From Apteryx mantelli (Eukaryota > Chordata > Aves > Apterygiformes > Apterygidae), in the NCBI RefSeq assembly GCF_036417845.1, contig NC_089981.1, positions 61,318,768 to 61,382,767 of the forward strand: a stretch of 64,000 nt of DNA, given 5' to 3'. Under the pieces are notes generated by a model, which saw only the letters and a list, made by a program, of their open reading frames with translations, ran no database searches and was not told the origin of the DNA. The position numbers and the translations under genes were made by a program. Of the stretch, positions 61,801 through 64,000 are shown one piece after another (position 1 is the first letter of the stretch; the number at the start of each line of letters is the position of its first letter).

Positions 61801-64000
61801 AAGTCCAAAATCATCCAAGAGCTTTCATTTGGCATAGACACTACCACAAAGCCTTCAAGAGAGAAAGAAACAGATGAGCTAGCACCACAAGTCATCAACA
61901 ATTCATCCTTCTTTAGTGATTTCTGTATCTAGTTACAGATAGCAGGCTGCGCCATTCACTGCACTGCAGTTTCTGCTAGCCTGCTCCTGAGGAAATTAAA
62001 TCTGGGGATAAATCTGGTTTCATTCTTGCATAGGAGGTATGCTGCTCCATAACAAAGCCAAACCGAAACCCAACTACTCAGTGGGACATTTTCTTTTAAA
62101 ATACCTGTTGCTTTTGCAACTTCCTAATAAAAAGAATCAAAACCACATTATACACTATTGGATGAGACTCCCACAAAGTCAGCGAGGTACACTGTTCAGA
62201 ACTGTAGATAGATTGTCAGGCAACAGCCTAATTTTTAGACAAAAGAAGAATTCAAACACAGTAAGTATGGAAGACAACTGGAACAAAAGTGTGAAAGCAC
62301 ACAGAGCTGACAGCTAGAACTAGATCAGGCCAGCTCAATGCCCTTAATAGCTCATTATGATCATGGTCATTTCTTCTTTGTAAATTTACAAGGAAGACTG
62401 ATACTTTATAAAAATTTACTACAAAAAACAGCAGCTTCCCAGGTATGTGCATGCGTAGGTGTATGCTCATACGCATAAACAAACACATTATAGCATTACA
62501 TTAAAGGATTACCTCTTCTTCCTTTTTTGTTTGGTCCCAGGTCCTCTTCATCCTCTGTCACCGTGTCCATGTCTTGCTCTTTACGTTCAACTTCTTTGCT
62601 CTCTGTACTAGTATCAAGGTCTTCCCGTTCCTCCTCCCTGATATGATAAAATAAACAAAGGGAACTAATCGATCAGTCATGTTTTAAAAATTGAATGTAA
62701 TGAAAAAATACACAATACAATATGGGATCTTTAATTCAAATGGTATTTTTCTCTCTGAAGTACTTAAGTTACAGATCTGTAACACTACATAGCTTTTATT
62801 AAATTAACTTCAAATGATAGAAAATATTTTCCAAGAAACAAGGCAAAAATACTGTACTGTAACTGAAAAGTCCCATGCTAAGCGCTAAACCCAGCACTTT
62901 GGTATTCACTGTATCATCCACACATTTAAAGAACATTCTTACAATCAGACTCCTTTAGGGGATATCTTAGTGTTGTTCTACTAATTCTACTACTGTTCTA
63001 CAGTCTATCTACTAGCTGAATTATTTTTCATTACTAAAAATAAAAAAATAAAGTTTCCTTATCAAAACATATGCAGTTTTACAAAAAGATTATTATACAT
63101 TTATCCATTCAGTAAATATAATTAACAGCCTTAAGAACTACACACATCCATTACAGGAAAACGTTTCATTTATGATTTTTTCTCAATTATAATTTCAGAA
63201 ACATAGCACAAATCTGTCTTTGGCCCATGCTCACCTCTTGCAAGCAGATTTATTTAACTAACTCCCTTCCTCAAGCAGGTAAAGATATAGTGTTGTATAT
63301 ACACTTTGATTTTTTTTCTGGAATCATGTACAGCTGCATGTGCATGAATCTTACCACCTGAAACCATACAGTTTTATTAATAGAACAAAAAATCTTGTGT
63401 TTATGGAAATCACCTGGGATAGCACAGCATTTTTTTAAAAATGCTATTAATTTGATTCATAAACTGTTATGTGAGGTCAGTATTATCTAGCTCAAATCAG
63501 ATCAGTTTTTCAAATTAGAAAACCTAGAATGGACTATTATGAAGATATTCATAGATATAAAATCAATACAAACAAAATGTAACACAAAAATACAAATTAA
63601 ATTTTGAAAGTTTCTCTTGTCACTAAGTAAAGCTGTCATGCTTGCATTAGTATTAGGAGTACAATAAAACTGATTTAAAAAATAAAATTGTTTTCATAAA
63701 ATAATTCTAGAAACAAGAAGAAGAAAGAAAATCAACATTAAGAGCTATATACTTGACCATATAACAAGGTATACTTTCATTTAAGTTAATGAAACTAAAA
63801 AGGCAAGCTCTGGCCACATACACTGAAAGTGCCATTTAAAAACCAGGCCCATAATTGTATGTATTGCAGTAATACAACTTATCATACCCAACAGTTACTT
63901 CTACAGTAGAATTTCTTTGCTCCTCTTCCTTCAGCTTTTCTTGCTTCCCTTTCATTTTTAGTTCTTGTTCTTTTAACCTTTCTTCTTTCCTCTTACGTAT
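39347..64000 (-). CDS. BAZ1A: BAZ1A (ACF1), C-terminal 899 residues; 5' part outside window
   Basis: CDS is complement(join(39347..39537, 40054..40141, 42366..42511, 44024..44508, 45673..45899, 46003..46250, 54159..54307, 57056..57210, 57398..57561, 60317..60925, 62513..62637, 63888..>64000)): 2700 nt, all in frame. BAZ1A is the non-catalytic subunit that pairs with the ISWI ATPase SMARCA5 in ACF and CHRAC to space nucleosomes in the nucleus. In partial numbering: charged coiled-coil-like start (1-79), WSD motif near 140-149 (GRDRMYRRYW), PHD finger 489-536 with all eight zinc ligands, acidic tract about 560-596, basic linker 597-758, bromodomain about 778-880 with WPF (797-799) and acetyl-lysine Asn (854). 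Human BAZ1A is about 1556 residues, so WAC, DDT and the first part are missing here. All complete introns are GT-AG. No damage is seen. Confidence 0.97.
39538..40053 (-). other. BAZ1A intron (last)
   Basis: 516-nt GT-AG intron between the second and third bromodomain exons. AT-rich; nothing else seen. Confidence 0.9.
40054..40141 (-). CDS. BAZ1A: BAZ1A exon, bromodomain ZA loop and helix A
   Basis: 88 nt, acceptor TTTAAAG, strong donor GTAAGT. It encodes VPDYYDIIKKPIALNIIREK and VNKCEYKLA. It is too short to show as an ORF but clear from motif, frame and splice sites. Confidence 0.96.
40142..42365 (-). other. BAZ1A intron
   Basis: 2224-nt GT-AG intron splitting the bromodomain. AT-rich, with a T/GTTT-rich patch at about 42102-42121. 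No recognised repeat or ORF. Confidence 0.9.
42366..42511 (-). CDS. BAZ1A: BAZ1A exon, bromodomain start
   Basis: 146 nt after acceptor ATTTCAG; donor GTAACT. It encodes NRRSSGRQGGVHELSAFEQL and VRHDDSWPFMKLVSKIQ: helix Z and the WPF shelf of the bromodomain. Confidence 0.96.
42512..44023 (-). other. BAZ1A intron with A33/U33 tract
   Basis: 1512-nt GT-AG intron. It contains the 43839-43871 homopolymer next to a short C run. The rest is unremarkable AT-rich sequence. Confidence 0.9.
43839..43871. repeat. A33 homopolymer (U33 in BAZ1A pre-mRNA)
   Basis: 33 uninterrupted A on plus, next to a C-rich stretch. It is in the intron about 150 nt downstream of the 44024-44508 exon donor. No SINE body is seen next to it. 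Confidence 0.95.
44024..44508 (-). CDS. BAZ1A: BAZ1A exon, basic linker
   Basis: 485 nt encoding the Ser/Arg/Lys-rich linker between PHD and bromodomain, including LQADVFVELLSPRRRRRGRK and KRRGRKRQST, plausible nuclear-localisation or DNA-contact patches. Acceptor TTTATAG. The donor GTTAGA has a non-consensus T at +3, and a 33-base U tract lies about 150 nt further into the intron. Confidence 0.94.
44509..45672 (-). other. BAZ1A intron
   Basis: 1164-nt GT-AG intron. No repeat or additional exon recognised. Confidence 0.88.
45673..45899 (-). CDS. BAZ1A: BAZ1A exon, end of PHD finger and acidic tract
   Basis: 227 nt, only 103 nt downstream of the previous exon. VIPEGDWFCPECRPKQ supplies the last two PHD cysteines. 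The rest is Arg/Ser-rich and then strongly acidic, with long Glu runs. The purine-rich coding strand makes the opposite strand look like a Leu/Phe-rich ORF; that is an artefact. Donor GTAAAT. Confidence 0.95.
46003..46250 (-). CDS. BAZ1A: BAZ1A exon, first part of PHD finger
   Basis: 248 nt after acceptor ATGGAAG; donor GTATCT. It encodes ASDGGRSYKTVLDRWRESLL, then ARCKVCRKKGDAESMVLCDG and CDRGYHTYCIRPKLK. Six of the eight zinc ligands of the C4HC3 PHD finger are here (two CxxC pairs, His, Cys). The exon end falls inside the PHD domain. Confidence 0.96.
49895..49990 (-). mobile_element. MIR-type SINE relic in BAZ1A intron
   Basis: The plus strand reads GCAAGTCACTT, then CCTCAGTTTCCACATCTACA (49928-49947), then a TAATAGGAATGATGAGA segment. 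This follows the reverse complement of the MIR consensus (CCTCAGTTTCCTCATCTGTA type). Old and diverged. Confidence 0.6.
50771..50934. repeat. (AAAAG)n microsatellite, about 33 units
   Basis: 164 bp of perfect AAAAG pentamers in the large BAZ1A intron (CTTTT on the transcript strand). No interruption is visible, so it is probably young and length-variable. It makes spurious Lys/Glu/Arg and Phe/Leu/Ser ORFs in all frames. Confidence 0.98.
54159..54307 (-). CDS. BAZ1A: BAZ1A exon
   Basis: 149 nt, acceptor TATTTTAG, donor GTAAGC. It encodes LVGLKTEVPSAASTSTSTPQ and ASALLQIEQGIERRFLKAPL, the conserved helix before the PHD region. Confidence 0.95.
54308..57055 (-). other. BAZ1A intron
   Basis: 2748-nt GT-AG intron with a T22 run (55184-55205) and an A17 run (55347-55363), each followed or preceded by ordinary AT-rich sequence. 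No coding sequence seen. Confidence 0.88.
57056..57210 (-). CDS. BAZ1A: BAZ1A exon
   Basis: 155 nt, acceptor GCTCCAG, donor GTAAGA, separated from the upstream exon by only 187 nt. It encodes VTDRQSWRAALEHGRYEFLN, then the acidic NEESDEMETDDQDKFIVKE. It matches the human protein in order and length. Confidence 0.95.
57398..57561 (-). CDS. BAZ1A: BAZ1A exon
   Basis: 164 nt, acceptor ATTGCAG, donor GTATCT. It encodes a variable N-part (SGRGRMQNAHDPSQISAEK) and the conserved LRLRDFLLDIEDRIYQGTLG, typical of BAZ1A. Confidence 0.95.
57562..60316 (-). other. BAZ1A intron
   Basis: 2755-nt GT-AG intron. AT-rich. Short ORFs on both strands (for example 58906-59139 plus) have no recognisable protein character. 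Confidence 0.88.
60317..60925 (-). CDS. BAZ1A: BAZ1A exon with WSD (WHIM2/3) motif
   Basis: 609 nt, the largest BAZ1A exon here. After a charged helical segment it encodes PLGRDRMYRRYWIFPSVPGL and FIEEDYSGLTED, the WSD motif of ISWI-partner proteins, thought to contact the ATPase and linker DNA. Then comes a Ser-rich variable stretch, and PNRWCFYSSREQLDQLLEAL followed by NSRGHRESALKETLLQEKSR, which is strongly BAZ1A-like. Donor GTAAAA; acceptor TTTTAG. Confidence 0.96.
60926..62512 (-). other. BAZ1A intron
   Basis: 1587-nt GT-AG intron. No repeat, RNA gene or exon recognised. Confidence 0.88.
62513..62637 (-). CDS. BAZ1A: BAZ1A exon, acidic segment
   Basis: 125 nt between acceptor ATATCAG and donor GTAATC. 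It encodes an acidic stretch (EEEREDLDTSTESKEVERKE) and ends in NKKGRRG, where it joins the next exon. No folded domain. Confidence 0.93.
62638..63887 (-). other. BAZ1A intron
   Basis: 1250-nt GT-AG intron with strongly AT-rich sequence. Nothing recognised. Confidence 0.88.
63888..64000 (-). CDS. BAZ1A: BAZ1A exon (partial, cut by window edge)
   Basis: At least 113 nt, open to the edge, ending at donor GTATGA. It encodes a highly charged Lys/Glu segment (KRKEERLKEQELKMKGKQEK and on), likely helical or coiled coil, matching the charged middle of BAZ1A. The frame is fixed by the downstream exon: a GG plus G split Gly codon. Confidence 0.9.

Noticed and set aside
1-64000. tRNA, rRNA, CRISPR arrays, bacterial operons, endogenous retrovirus
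   Set aside because: No cloverleaf with A/B boxes, no rRNA segment, no spaced repeat array, and no gag/pol/env-like ORF or LTR pair was seen when reading the window. A tRNAscan-SE, Rfam and RepeatMasker run would be decisive.

Overview
This window is vertebrate nuclear DNA, most likely from a bird (at least a sauropsid). It has large introns with GT-AG borders, a GC-rich CpG-island promoter, few interspersed repeats, and a decayed CR1/L3-type LINE plus two ancient MIR-type SINE relics. There is no bacterial, plasmid or viral gene organisation. Two protein-coding genes can be supported, both on the minus strand.

CFL2 (cofilin-2) is complete at 21751-23903. It has four coding exons that join to a 166-residue protein, and the first coding exon holds only the ATG. 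Its promoter lies in a CpG island (about 23250-24650). Its 3' UTR runs to lower coordinates, to a first AATAAA signal at 20931-20936.

BAZ1A (ACF1, the large subunit of the ISWI remodelers ACF and CHRAC) occupies 38.5 kb to the right edge. Twelve coding exons (39347-64000) join in frame to 899 C-terminal residues. They include the WSD motif, a complete PHD finger, an acidic/basic linker and a complete bromodomain. The N-terminal part (WAC, DDT) lies beyond position 64000. The 3' UTR ends near 38530. The order and shared orientation CFL2-BAZ1A match the human 14q13 arrangement as I recall it.

The rest is non-coding as far as I can see. 1-20.9 kb is AT-rich intergenic DNA 3' of CFL2, with a LINE relic at 7.05-7.87 kb and a paired dyad element at 8.57 kb. 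24.65-38.5 kb separates the two genes and holds a second, unexplained GC-rich island at 27.9-28.5 kb and a MIR relic at 29.6 kb. The BAZ1A introns carry an (AAAAG)n array of about 33 units, a 33-base A tract and a second MIR relic.

The two proteins are not known to work in one pathway: CFL2 severs and depolymerises actin, and BAZ1A spaces nucleosomes. I found no new multi-gene system. The most interesting leads are regulatory: back-to-back MEF2 and CArG-like sites in CFL2 intron 1, a miR-200 seed match in its 3' UTR, the orphan GC island, and G-rich repeats in the CFL2 promoter. Exon borders were worked out by hand from splice signals, reading frame and remembered human proteins, not by alignment.
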